In this document: piece by piece, positions 1 to 9,991 of the stretch
Layout: each line of letters begins with the position of its first letter
Position numbering within the stretch: position 1 is the stretch's first letter
Origin: Paulinella micropora
Lineage: Eukaryota > Cercozoa > Imbricatea > Euglyphida
Assembly (NCBI GenBank): GCA_009731375.1
Contig: BJOX01000099.1
Location: 10,865-60,668, forward strand
Direction of reading: 5' to 3'
DNA: 49,804 nucleotides
Notes under the pieces: generated by a model
Told to the model about the DNA's origin: nothing
Database searches by the model: none
What the model saw: the letters and a program-made list of their open reading frames with translations, nothing else
Program-made: the position numbers and the translations under genes

Positions 1-189
1 CACACGAGGAGGTGCAACACCCACCTTCCATTCTTTGACATCTTTGAACTCACTGGCAGGTAGGCTATCGCCTTCGTCAATCTCTAGTGCCGGATCCTCC
101 TCCTCGTCTTCACCAGACCCCTCATCTTCTTCGACATCATCGTCACTGACAAGTGAGTCGCTGGGATGAGGGGCTCGTTTGTTGTCCAT
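1..189 (-). CDS. Acidic N-terminal coding fragment, cut by the window edge
   Basis: An open frame starts with ATG at 189-187 and stays open for 63 codons to the first base of the window. The product is strongly acidic (a stretch reading SDDDVEEDEGSGEDEEED) and then reads DVKEWKVGVAPPRV. The partly overlapping frame upstream (252 to about 190) is also acidic (ESGDESGSSTDEE) and is preceded by an acceptor-like TTTTCCAACAG ending at 253, so a spliced or frameshifted longer protein is possible. An acidic leader followed by a Trp-containing segment is seen at the start of some DDE transposases such as PiggyBac-like proteins, but no catalytic part is in the window. That family assignment is only a guess. 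Confidence 0.35.
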   Translation of the reverse strand, partial: MDNKRAPHPSDSLVSDDDVEEDEGSGEDEEEDPALEIDEGDSLPASEFKDVKEWKVGVAPPRV

Positions 190-508
190 TGCTCCTTCTT
201 TTTGATCTCTTCATCGGTTGAACTACCCGACTCATCCCCCGACTCTGGTGGTCTGTTGGAAAACAGTACAGTAAGGAATACTGACGGCCAACGCCGATGC
301 ATGTATGGAAGTACAGAAATCTACTATACTTCCAGCATCGTCCTTGGCCGACAACAAAACAGAAGCAAATTGCACAAAATAGCTGAAACCAGGTAGGGAT
401 AGGTACACATAGTCATCGTCATCATATGAAGCCGTCCTCACTGCAAACACGCAGAGAAACCATTAGACATCACAACAAAAATTCGAGGTTCAACAAAAAC
501 AAGTCTAC

Positions 509-756
509 CTAGAATTTATTGCATTTTTGGCATCCCCGTCGATTTCCTGGCCTGGCCCAAGTATGCCGTTATCGGCAGAGCCACTCCCTTCAATTCTGTA
601 TTTGATCATCTCCGAAGCAATCATCATGGAATCGTCTTCATCCTCCTCATCCCACTTCATTCAAAACTTGTCTTTTGTACGACCATACTGTCGAGAAACA
701 GTACCCTCAATCTCCCTCGTCTTCCAGTCATCAGGCCATTTTGTTTGGCATAAGCT
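509..756 (-). pseudogene. Decayed coding remnant upstream of the acidic fragment
   Basis: One minus-strand frame reads KWPDDWKTREIEGTVSRQYG, then a TGA at 663-661, and continues in the same frame as MKWDEEDEDDSMM followed by EMIKYRIEGSGSADNG. The two halves read like one domain interrupted by a nonsense mutation. The pattern (a basic segment, a GTV turn, KFxxKW and an acidic stretch) resembles chromo/Tudor-like modules at the front of some transposon proteins, but I do not recognise it firmly. A donor-like GTAGAC follows at 508. Same strand and order as the acidic fragment at 1-189, so both may be pieces of one old element. Confidence 0.25.
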
Positions 757-770
757 TCACTAAATTCCCT

Positions 771-2601
771 GACCGGAAGACGCACACGGACTGTGAGAAG
801 TTCTTGGTGCAGACATGATGTCGGAAAAAAAAAAAGTCCCCGCCACGTCAAAAAAAGGCAACGAAAATTCGTGAAAAAAAGTGGTTGGTGCCTGGTTTCA
901 GTTTCATATTTAAGTCACTTCTAGAAAAGCTATGACACTCTGGTTTTCACAGATAGCTTCCCCAACACGTAAATATTAAATTTGCAGCGTAGTACAGCTT
1001 GTTTCGATTGGTATTTATGTTTTTATTCACCTCAAAAATTCAAATCACTTTTGGGGATTGAAGCCACTTTTGGGGATTGAAACCGGTTAAGGGTTAATAG
1101 TAACTGTGTTTTCAAGCCCTGACATAAATAAATTTCAATTTATTAAACTCAAAATTTTATTTGCTGAAATATTAATATTAATATGATCAACTTAAAATCA
1201 AAATTTTTGTTTTAGAATAGTTCGAGCCATGAGTTTGGCAGTTTGGCCACCAAATGACACAGATTTTAATCAGGCATCGCCTCATGTAGTAGTCGACGCG
1301 TCAGTTCGAAAACTTAAAAACTTTGACTCTGAGGTTCAAGTTAATTTAAAAAAGAAAAAAAGAAATCGACTTGACGTGTAGAGAGTCTGTCCTCTAAGAA
1401 AAGCCGGGAAAAATTGCATTTTTGACTCTTGAAGTTGAAGGCATCCTGCCACTATTCAAAATTTGCGCAGGGGCACCGGACCACTACGAACAAGTGGCAT
1501 AAACAAGTTGAATTTTGCGCAGTGGCTCGAAAAAAAATTACAAAAACGTACGCATTTTATTGCAGTGAAATTGAGACTTCCTTCAATGTATACAGTATAT
1601 AATTTTGCTTATCCGGCTGCTCAATTTCTGAACAATTCTTGAGTGTCCGGCTGCTCAATTCCTGCACAATTGGATAGGAAAATGGAAGTTTGGACGTAAC
1701 GTCAAAAAAGCGTAACGTTAAAAAGCGATCACGAACTAAGGCACGTTCTATGCGAGCTAATTTTTTTCGCAAATAACCCATAGCCCTCGGGCCTACACTT
1801 TTTTTCTATATATTTTTTATGACCAACCAACCAGGAAACAGTCGGAAACTATCCGGGCCACGACTGACCCTGTCACTTGAAGTGTAATCTTTGTAGCATC
1901 TAGAGAATAGACGCGAAGCAAATTGAGAAATTTCAAGCCGAGTATTCTGTATATTACTATAAGACTTGAAGATGCTCTAGAAGCTGTGTGCGTCAAGATT
2001 ATACTAGTTATAATGCCAACAACCGTGCCTGCCTCATGCTGGTAGCTGAAAGTATTGGCTAATTACCTTCCACCTTCATCTGGGGCTTGACAGGTGGAAA
2101 TGCGATTGACCCCCGGGCCTGCACTACTATCTGGTTGCGTAACGGTCGATTAGCTGATTTTTGGCTAATTTAGCACGAAATAGAACACGCATAGAACGGG
2201 CCTAACTAACTAACTAACTAACGAACGAAAACACGAAAAACAAATTCAACTGTGTACGCGCAAAAAAAAAATGCTTAAAAAAAAAGTAAGCGGGCCGAAA
2301 ATCATATCGGTTTCGCTGACGGACTTATTATTGCGTGTACTATTAATAATTTAATAAATTAACTGACTTGATATCTATGAGATGCTAAGCTTAACCTTTA
2401 TCCATACTATGACTGCATCAATCAACTTTACCCTCTTGATCGTTCAAGGCAGTAGTTTTTCTAATTCTGTAAAGGCTGACCTTACGAGATATTCACTTTT
2501 TGCTCCTTCCTAAATGAACGACAGGCTCACGGGCTCTTTGCGCAGGACCAAGAAAAAAATAAAGGAACAAAAGAAGAAAGAAGAAAACAGAAGGAAGTCC
2601 A
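771..2601. other. AT-rich stretch without a recognisable gene
   Basis: No frame here looks coding. The sequence is AT-rich with A-runs. Two small tandem duplications are visible: a 19-bp unit starting CACTTTTGGGG at 1046 and again at 1065, and a 34-bp period marked by TCCGGCTGCTCAATT at 1612 and 1646. Four CTAA-type repeats lie near 2205-2222. Confidence 0.6.
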
Positions 2602-2724
2602 GGAAATATAAGGGCCTGCACCGCAAAATCACACAATAAAATAACGTGGATTCATAATCATTATGACACTGCTAAATATAATTATGATAATGATAATATA
2701 GAAGTAGTAGTAGTAGTAGTAGTA

Positions 2725-2769
<45 letters not shown>

Positions 2770-2880
2770 GAAATATAAGGGCCTGCACCGCAAAATCACA
2801 CAATAAAATAACGTGGGTTCATAATCATTATGACACTGCTAAATATAATTATGATAATGATAATATAGAAGTAGTAGTAG
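2602..2880. repeat. Near-identical 167-bp tandem duplication
   Basis: About 110 bp beginning GGAAATATAAGGGCCTGCAC at 2602 recurs at 2769 with a single visible mismatch (GTGGATTC against GTGGGTTC). Each copy runs into a (GTA)n tract. The near identity means a very recent duplication or an assembly duplication at the repeat. Confidence 0.85.
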
Positions 2881-3640
2881 TAGTAGTCGTAGTAGTAGTA
2901 GTAGTAGTAGTGAGAAGAAGTAGTAGTGAGAAGAAGTAGTAGTAGTGAGAAGAAGTAGTAGTAGTGAGAAGAAGTAGTAGTAGTGAGAAGTAGTAGTGAG
3001 AAGAAGTAGTAGTGAGAAGAAGAAGAAGAAGAAGAAGAAGAAGAAGAAGAAGAAGAAGAAGAAGGAAGAAGAAGAAGAAGAAGAAGAAGAAGAAGAAGAA
3101 GAAGAAGAAGAAGAAGAAGAAGAAGAAGAAGAAGAAGAAGAAGAAGAAGAAAAGAAGAAGAAGAAGGAGGAGGAGGAGAAGGAGGAGAAGGAGAAGAAGA
3201 AGAAGAAGAAGAAGAAGAAGAAGAAGAAGAAGAAGAAGAAGAAGAAGAAGAAGAAGAAGAAGAAGAAGAAGAAGAAGAAGAAGAAAGGAGGAAGAAGGAG
3301 GAAGGAGGAAGAAGAAGGAAGGAAGAAGGAAGAATAAGAAAGAAGGAAGAAGAAGGAAGAAAGAAGAAGGAAGAGGAAGAAGGAAGAAGGAAGAAGAAGG
3401 AAGAAGAAGGAAGAAGGAAGAAGGAAGAAGAAGGAAGAAGAAGGAAGAAGAAGGAAGAGGAAGAAAAAGAAGGAAGAAGGAAGAAGAATGAAGAAGGAAG
3501 AAGAAAGAAGAAGAAAGAAGAAGACAGAAGAAAGAAGAAAGAAGAAGAAGAAGAAGAAGAAGAATCAAGAACGACAGAAAGAAAAAGAATTAAGAACGAA
3601 AGAAAGAAAAAGAAAGCAAGGAAACAAGAGAAGACACAAG
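2702..3640. repeat. (GTA)n then long (GAA)n / GAAGGA microsatellite
   Basis: Tracts of GTA at 2702-2768 and 2874-3010 pass into almost pure GAA to about 3285, then imperfect AGGAAG blocks to 3640. Long apparent reading frames here (poly-Glu, Lys, Arg or Ser, Leu, Phe) are products of the repeat and are not annotated. Confidence 0.9.
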
Positions 3641-3649
3641 TGCAAGACC

Positions 3650-3788
3650 TTAGAAGGAGCCCGTATTGACGCCCTCTTGGCAGAACACGCAGCACTTGGG
3701 CACATGTTCTTTCAGCTCCACATAGTCGGGTTGCTCGTTGCCACACTTCGGACAAATCATCTTTGCTTGGGTCTTCATCGTGAATGTA
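3650..3788 (-). CDS. Terminal exon with a NEMO/UBZ-like CCHC zinc finger
   Basis: The minus strand reads MKTQAKM, then ICPKCGNEQPDYVELKEHV, then PKCCVFCQEGVNTGSF and a TAA at 3652-3650. The spacing C-x2-C-x12-H-x3-C, with P-D before an L-x2-H-V, matches the ubiquitin-binding CCHC fingers found in NEMO, optineurin and TAX1BP1; two further cysteines follow. The ATG is at 3778, but an acceptor-like TATATGTAGCAG lies just upstream (about 3788), so this is probably the last exon of a gene whose other exons are unseen. Function is inferred from the motif alone. Confidence 0.5.
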
Positions 3789-3975
3789 GCTGCTACATAT
3801 ACACATAGACACACAAAGAAATGCATAGTAGATACACGCATACATTTCATGAAAGTATTCATTTGAAATATTTGTGTATTTTTATGCCCCTCTCTTATAT
3901 TACTTTCCCAGGCTTTGTAAATACAGACCCTCGCGAATTCATCTGTATCTTCTATGTGTGCTTTGAGGAAGAGAG

Positions 3976-3978
<3 letters not shown>

Positions 3979-4010
<32 letters not shown>

Positions 4011-4026
4011 GGAGGGNNNNNNNNNN
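3979..4026. other. Poly-G run ending in a 10-base assembly gap
   Basis: About 30 consecutive G residues are followed by AGGAGGG and ten N. A homopolymer collapse is the likely cause of the gap. Confidence 0.9.
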
Positions 4027-4760
4027 GGAGCTACTATTTGAGCCACTTTTAAACGTATATATGTATACAGCTACATACCAACAGCCAATAGACTGCCAAT
4101 AATTTCATATCCTCATTTTGAAGTTAGGTTACTTCTTTTCAGGATTACATTTCAATAATTAACAGACATAGAAAGGTTATCACCTTGCGTTAATTTGTTA
4201 ATCTCGTAAGAAACGTTGTAGGTTGTGATTTGCTTATGTTTCAGCTTGCACTTTCGCAACCTTACGCAAGTAAGTACTCCCTGTTTTTTGCAAAAATAAA
4301 CAACCCGAAGACTTACACACACAATGGTGGTGAGAATAATGGACAGAATTTGGTTCAGACCAGAAATGGACCACTCGGTTCATGGATACGGTCAACGTTG
4401 TGAGGAAGTGCCATCCGCTCCTTCAGAAATGGAATCGACCCACACCCGGTCCTCCTTGGTCCTGTTTATGTGCAGGACAAACCACAGCCCACAAGTACTC
4501 ACACATAAGGCGATTGTAAAATGATTGAAATGTTAGCCTTTAAATCCATATAAAACAGACAATTATGCTGATGAAGTTAGATCTAGTCTTAGAAAAGTAA
4601 AGTTCAATACTGAAATGCCTATGAAGACTAGACTGTAATGAAGGCAACACCACGATATAGAATTTTTGGTGAGTAACTTCGCTGAAAAGCGTTTTAAAAG
4701 AGAGTGGCCAGTATCAGAGAATTTCCGTGGTAAACCTCTGTTTCATCCGGCTAGGTAAGT
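4027..4760. other. Unique AT-rich DNA, nothing recognised
   Basis: A 66-codon plus-strand frame (4324-4524) has no recognisable motif and no coding-like composition. I see no RNA gene or repeat. Confidence 0.5.
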
Positions 4761-4763
4761 AAG

Positions 4764-4765
<2 letters not shown>

Positions 4766-4799
<34 letters not shown>

Positions 4800-5797
4800 T
4801 NNNNNNNNNNNNNNNNNNNNNNNNNNNNNNNNNNNNNNNNNNNNNNNNNNNNNNNNNNNNNNNNNNNNNNNNNNNNNNNNNNNNNNNNNNNNNNNNNNNN
4901 NNNNNNNNNNNNNNNNNNNNNNNNNNNNNNNNNNNNNNNNNNNNNNNNNNNNNNNNNNNNNNNNNNNNNNNNNNNNNNNNNNNNNNNNNNNNNNNNNNNN
5001 NNNNNNNNNNNNNNNNNNNNNNNNNNNNNNNNNNNNNNNNNNNNNNNNNNNNNNNNNNNNNNNNNNNNNNNNNNNNNNNNNNNNNNNNNNNNNNNNNNNN
5101 NNNNNNNNNNNNNNNNNNNNNNNNNNNNNNNNNNNNNNNNNNNNNNNNNNNNNNNNNNNNNNNNNNNNNNNNNNNNNNNNNNNNNNNNNNNNNNNNNNNN
5201 NNNNNNNNNNNNNNNNNNNNNNNNNNNNNNNNNNNNNNNNNNNNNNNNNNNNNNNNNNNNNNNNNNNNNNNNNNNNNNNNNNNNNNNNNNNNNNNNNNNN
5301 NNNNNNNNNNNNNNNNNNNNNNNNNNNNNNNNNNNNNNNNNNNNNNNNNNNNNNNNNNNNNNNNNNNNNNNNNNNNNNNNNNNNNNNNNNNNNNNNNNNN
5401 NNNNNNNNNNNNNNNNNNNNNNNNNNNNNNNNNNNNNNNNNNNNNNNNNNNNNNNNNNNNNNNNNNNNNNNNNNNNNNNNNNNNNNNNNNNNNNNNNNNN
5501 NNNNNNNNNNNNNNNNNNNNNNNNNNNNNNNNNNNNNNNNNNNNNNNNNNNNNNNNNNNNNNNNNNNNNNNNNNNNNNNNNNNNNNNNNNNNNNNNNNNN
5601 NNNNNNNNNNNNNNNNNNNNNNNNNNNNNNNNNNNNNNNNNNNNNNNNNNNNNNNNNNNNNNNNNNNNNNNNNNNNNNNNNNNNNNNNNNNNNNNNNNNN
5701 NNNNNNNNNNNNNNNNNNNNNNNNNNNNNNNNNNNNNNNNNNNNNNNNNNNNNNNNNNNNNNNNNNNNNNNNNNNNNNNNNNNNNNNNNNNCCCCCC

Positions 5798-5831
<34 letters not shown>

Positions 5832-5858
5832 TTCTTTCTCTCTCTCTCTTTCTTTCTC

Positions 5859-5889
<31 letters not shown>

Positions 5890-5897
5890 CTCTCTCA

Positions 5898-5945
<48 letters not shown>

Positions 5946-5971
5946 TCTCTTTCTCTCTCTCTCTCTCTCAG
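4766..5971. other. Poly-C, 991-base N gap, poly-C and (CT)n tract
   Basis: A C-run at 4766-4799 leads into N from 4801 to 5791, then nine C and a CT/CTTT tract to 5969. The CT tract ends in CAG and serves as the polypyrimidine tract of the next exon. Upstream exons of the plus-strand NUMOD-like gene may lie in the gap. Confidence 0.85.
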
Positions 5972-6056
5972 AATCATGGGTGTTTACGACGAGTATTGTC
6001 CGATTCGTTGCATCACAAATGGAGAAAACTACGAGAACATCAAACAAGCGTCCGCA
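5972..6056 (+). CDS. NUMOD1/IENR1-like gene, exon A
   Basis: Bounded by (CT)nCAG and GTAATC. It reads IMGVYDEYCPIRCITNG and then ENYENIKQASA in the frame of an ATG at 5976, which may be the true start. Together with the next two exons it forms one domain in which a Gly-containing beta strand is followed by an Ala-rich helix and a TGV turn. That is the pattern of NUMOD1/IENR1 helix-turn-helix modules known from homing endonucleases and phage DNA-binding proteins. It ends on a complete codon. The intron after it (6057-7604) holds microsatellites and a TRIM-like element. Confidence 0.55.
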
Positions 6057-6062
6057 GTAATC

Positions 6063-6149
<87 letters not shown>

Positions 6150-6422
6150 CATGCATCCATCCATCCATCCATCCATCCATCCATCTATCTATCTATCTAT
6201 CTATCTATCCATCCATCCATCTATATATCTCTCTATCTATCTATCTTTCTATCTATCCATCCATCCATCAATATCTCTCTATCTATCTATCTATCTATCT
6301 ATCTACATATTTTTCTATCTTTCTATCCTTCTTTCTTTCTTTCTTTCTTTCTTTCTTTCATTGTTTCTTTCTTTCTTTCTTTCTTTTTCTTTCTTTCTTT
6401 GTTCTTTCTATCTTCCTATCTT

Positions 6423-6468
<46 letters not shown>

Positions 6469-6595
6469 CATCCATCCATCCAACCATCCATCCATCCATC
6501 CATCCATCCATATCCATCCATCCATCCATATCTGTCTATCTATCTATCTATCTATCTATTTATCCATCTATCCATCTATCCATCTATCTATCTTC
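6057..6595. repeat. (CTAT)n, (CATC)n and (CTTT)n intron microsatellite
   Basis: The tract begins directly after the donor GTAAT and changes unit several times. Long Tyr/Leu/Ser/Ile frames across it are not genes. Confidence 0.9.
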
Positions 6596-6773
6596 TGCAA
6601 GGGGCGCTTATGGAACGAGCCCTGGCCCCGCCTGGTACTAGGGACGTTTGGTATCGCCTGTATCAGTCCCTTCCGTGCATTCATCACGGCTTAGCTGGGC
6701 ATCGGGTTAATACTTTACCCACAGACTTCCTTAGTTGACGAAATCAGAAGCTCCGACATTAGTCGATATTTCA
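6596..6773 (+). repeat. Left terminal direct repeat of the TRIM-like element
   Basis: Starts TGCAAGG, ends GATATTTCA. Matches 7134-7319 almost throughout. Confidence 0.65.
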
Positions 6774-7133
6774 TCAGTTGATCTTATCACTTACTCCACG
6801 GAGCGAACCAAGGCCACTTGAGGCGTCACTGACCCTCCCTTGGGCTTGGTTTTTTGAAATGGGTGCCATCTGTCGACAGACAGAGAATTAGGGGATGGTG
6901 TGGGTGTGCTGGGCCCGTGGTGGGGTGCCTTATGTGTGCCTAGCCATACGCCTATAAGTCACATGCCGAAATAGCGACGGGAAGCACAATCCTGTTCCCT
7001 CAGGGTGCCCTTTCTCGCTTGTTGAGCCCGGAATAAAACCCACAGTGCTCTGTCGGTTTATACTAGACTGTCGAACAGTCTCGAAACTCCATCTGCTTAC
7101 TGGGTCCTCTGTAATGGAGGTGGGAGCTCGTTC

Positions 7134-7318
7134 TGCAAGGGGCGCTTATGGAACGAGCCCTGGCCCCGCCTGGTACTAGGGACGTTTGGTATCGCCTGTA
7201 TCAGTCCCTTCCGTGCAAACATCACGGCTTAGCTGGGCATCGGGTTAATACTTTACCCACAGACTTCCTTAGTTGACGAAATCAGAAGCTCCTTTTTTCT
7301 GACATTAGTCGATATCTC

Positions 7319-7319
<1 letters not shown>
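7134..7319 (+). repeat. Right terminal direct repeat of the TRIM-like element
   Basis: Starts TGCAAGG, ends GATATCTCA, with an extra TTTTTTCT compared with the left copy. Confidence 0.65.
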
Positions 7320-7380
<61 letters not shown>

Positions 7381-7475
7381 TCTGTCTGTGTGTCTCTCTG
7401 TGTGTCTGTCTGTCTGTCTGTCTGTGTGTCTGTCTGTCTGTCTGTGTGTCTGTCCATCTATCCATCCATCCATCC

Positions 7476-7532
<57 letters not shown>

Positions 7533-7600
7533 CCTACCTACCTAGCTCCCTGCCTACCTACCTACCTACCTACCTACCTACCTATCTACCTACCTATATT
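7320..7600. repeat. (CTAT)n, (TGTC)n and (CCTA)n microsatellite
   Basis: Simple repeats continue up to the acceptor TATATTGCAG of exon B. Confidence 0.9.
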
Positions 7601-7604
7601 GCAG

Positions 7605-7650
7605 GCCACGGGAGTCGATCAGCATACCCTTTGGAAGGCGCTCATGAAAG
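7605..7650 (+). CDS. NUMOD1/IENR1-like gene, exon B
   Basis: Acceptor TATATTGCAG and donor GTGTGTG. It reads [15 protein letters not shown] plus one base. It continues exon A in phase, giving the TGV-turn and recognition-helix part of the domain. Confidence 0.6.
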
Positions 7651-7779
7651 GTGTGTGCGTATGTGTGTGTGCGTGTGTGTGTTTCTGTCTGTCTGTCGTG
7701 TGTGTGTGTGTGTGTGTGTCTCTCTCTCACTCACTCACTCACTCACTCTCTCACTCTCTCTCTCTCTTTCTCTCTCTCT

Positions 7780-7826
<47 letters not shown>

Positions 7827-7953
7827 CCCTNNNNNNNNNNCTCCTCCTCCTCCTCCTTCTTCTTCTTCTTCTTCCTCCTCCTCCTCCTCCTCCTCCTCCT
7901 CGTCTTCTTCTTCTTCTTCCTCATCTTCTTCTTCAATTTCTTTTGTTCGGCAG
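7651..7953. repeat. Intron of (GT)n, (CT)n, poly-T, gap and (CTC/CTT)n
   Basis: Starts at the donor as GT repeats, then CT, about 45 T, ten N (7831-7840), then CTC/CTT blocks that run into the acceptor TTCGGCAG. Confidence 0.85.
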
Positions 7954-7999
7954 GGGGCTACCAAACGGTGGGAAAGTACAAGTTCAATCGTATCCACAC
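7954..7999 (+). CDS. NUMOD1/IENR1-like gene, exon C
   Basis: Acceptor TTTGTTCGGCAG and a strong donor GTAAGT. With the base carried from exon B it reads GGYQTVGKYKFNRIH and leaves two bases of the next codon. The G-x-TVG-x-Y-x-F pattern closes a NUMOD1/IENR1-like module. I could not find the next exon with confidence, so the rest of the protein (for example a nuclease domain) is unknown. Confidence 0.6.
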
Positions 8000-8049
8000 G
8001 TAAGTACACAATATATATATGTATACATAATAGAAATACATGTGGACAT

Positions 8050-8280
8050 AACACCTACCTTCCTTCCTTCCTACCTACCTACCTACCTACCCACCTACCT
8101 ACATACCTACCTCCCTCCTACCTCCCTCCTACCTACCTACCTACCTATCTACCTACCTATCTACCTTCCTACCTAGATAGATGCATACATACATACATGA
8201 TACTCAGAGGCACAAACTGCTTGAAGGGGGGCTGGGGGGATTTTTTTTGGGGGGGGGGGGGGAAGAATAATTTTAAACAC
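8050..8280. repeat. (CCTA)n microsatellite, then T and G homopolymers
   Basis: CCTA-type repeats to 8177, then a T8-G14 junction near 8240-8261, a likely low-quality assembly spot. Confidence 0.8.
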
Positions 8281-8285
8281 TTTTA

Positions 8286-8428
8286 TTAGAGAATACTTGC
8301 CACTCCTAGGGATGGGAAGAGTAAGGATAGGCCCAGTAGAAGATATATACGTTCCAAGCGTGAATGCGTACTTTGTAACACATTACTAAGGACGTTCTAG
8401 AGGCAGAACAGCCCTTGAAGCATTTTTC

Positions 8429-8498
<70 letters not shown>

Positions 8499-8870
8499 CG
8501 ACAGATAGATAGATAGGTAGGTAGGTAGATAGATAGATAGATAGATATCGGTACAAAAATGCAGAGCACACCGTTGGAAAGCTCTTGTCCTGAGCTTTCA
8601 AACGATAGCTTCAGCATTCTCGCATCAGTTTGATTGATGAAGAGCGATGAGATCAAAGATGGAGGACGTGCCTCTTGAATGTGGTCGGTAATAGCGTACT
8701 GTTGTCTTTTTCTAGGAGGATGATCTAGGCGGTTTCTACAGCTCGACCTTCTGTCTTATATTCAAAACACTGTATTAGACAATACTTGCCACTCGCAGGG
8801 GATGAGTGGGAAGAGTAAGTATGGATCCAGGAGAAATTAATAAGTAGAAGACAAAAAGGAAAAGAACCTT
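8286..8870. repeat. Two copies of a dispersed repeat around a (GATA)n tract
   Basis: ATACTTGCCACTC followed by a GGGAAGAGTAAG-type segment occurs near 8293 and again near 8776. The same core occurs at 19359 and 19521, and in reverse near 19632. Between the two local copies lie (GATA)n (8431-8546) and a perfect 8-bp hairpin, GAAAGCTC-loop-GAGCTTTC, near 8577-8600. No coding exon is convincing. Confidence 0.6.
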
Positions 8871-9445
8871 CAACACATAAGTGCAATTCCTGTTAATTTA
8901 CCATAAATTCCCCGGCAGTCACGGGAAATTCATAAATTTTGCAAGAACCTTTTTCCAAACCTCCAAACGGTTACTACAATTCCTGTTTTAAATTCGGGTC
9001 AACGCTATTAATGTGGGAGGTTATTAAATAGGAATGCCACAGCATAGTGGAACTCAAGTCCTGGCAACCATCACAACTCCGGTAAACGGTTAAGTAAACA
9101 GTAATTCTGGACTAGTATTAATACTACTATCCCCAACCGGCGATGGCAATATCAATGGAATTTTAGCGAAGTCACGGTTGAACTTCTATTTTCAAAACTT
9201 GATTTCAACGAAAATTCAACCAAAACAAGTTCATGTGCTAACTGAAAATTTTAATAAACTTTTGTTACAAAATCTTAATTTCATCCAAACTGTGACTTGT
9301 GACTTGAAAACTTGAAGTTGTATTATTGTTTTACTTGAATGTCGTCAGCAGTACATATTAATATCATCTGAAAAAAAATTCAAACTGAAAAAAAAAACTG
9401 ACAAAAAAACAAAAAACAAAAAACAAAACTTGAAAAAAAAACTTT

Positions 9446-9482
<37 letters not shown>

Positions 9483-9583
9483 AAAAAAAATNNNNNNNNN
9501 NTTATCATCCATAAGTTATTGTATCAAAAAGTCGTTAAGTTGAAAAAAAAATGAAAAAAAAATCTGAAAAAGTCGGAACCAGG
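8871..9583. other. AT-rich intergenic DNA with poly-A and a 10-base gap
   Basis: No gene seen. A-rich from 9370, with ten N at 9492-9501, up to the left LTR. Confidence 0.7.
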
Positions 9584-9914
9584 CTTAAGAAGTAGGACAA
9601 TATAAATGATATGAGAAGCCGGTTTCACGTCTCCCAGGCGTCCCCAGTTGACTAGCTAACCAGCTCCACAAGAACTTTAATAAAATTATCCTCCCAACAA
9701 ACTCAAAAGCCCGCCAAGGTGACAAACAAAACAGAAGACGGGAGCTCTAAGCCTTTAAATTTCAGGTGTCCATACAGGTCATATTGGCATTTGAGCCACC
9801 AATGCCACCCATACCAGAAAATACACCACTTTTTCCGTACTAACTACTAACTGACAATATTAACTAACGTATTGACCGGTTGTATTAATCCCATCACCTA
9901 GCTCACTTCCCAAG
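9584..9914 (-). repeat. 3' LTR of the copia element
   Basis: About 330 bp, close to 95% similar by eye to the right copy, with scattered substitutions and small indels. On the minus strand it begins (C)TTGGGAAGTGAGC, directly after a polypurine CAGGGGAG (about 9915-9922), and ends near CTTCTTAAG. Confidence 0.85.
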
Positions 9915-9991
9915 CTCCCCTGATGGCATTAACACTGTGACCCACACACACACACCCTTGCACTTAACGCATTCCTTGTGCGTTCCAATGT
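9915..9991 (-). promoter_or_regulatory. Polypurine tract and 3' spacer of the copia element
   Basis: On the minus strand the stop of the RNase H frame is followed by about 75 bp containing GT repeats and ending in CAGGGGAG at the LTR border, the expected plus-strand primer position. Confidence 0.6.

Larger units (their letters stand above)
6596..7319 (+). mobile_element. TRIM-like element inside an intron microsatellite
   Basis: Direct repeats of about 178 bp (6596-6773) and 186 bp (7134-7319) are nearly identical; the second carries a small T-rich insertion. Both start TGCAAGGGGCGC and end in CA, the usual LTR ends. They enclose about 360 bp with no coding frame, and a purine-rich GGAGGTGGGAG lies 7 bp before the right repeat, as a polypurine tract would. 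The size fits a terminal-repeat retrotransposon in miniature. I see no convincing primer-binding site. The flanks are CTAT repeats, so a target-site duplication cannot be judged. Strand is inferred from the polypurine position. Confidence 0.55.

Noticed and set aside
2796-3808. Long frames of poly-Glu/Lys/Arg or Ser/Leu/Phe over the GAA repeat
   Set aside because: They exist in several frames and both strands because the repeat has no stop codons; no splice or start context.
8380-8656. Minus-strand coding frame reading MLKLSFESSGQELSNG
   Set aside because: It lies across a palindromic repeat and a GATA tract; no splice sites or family match.
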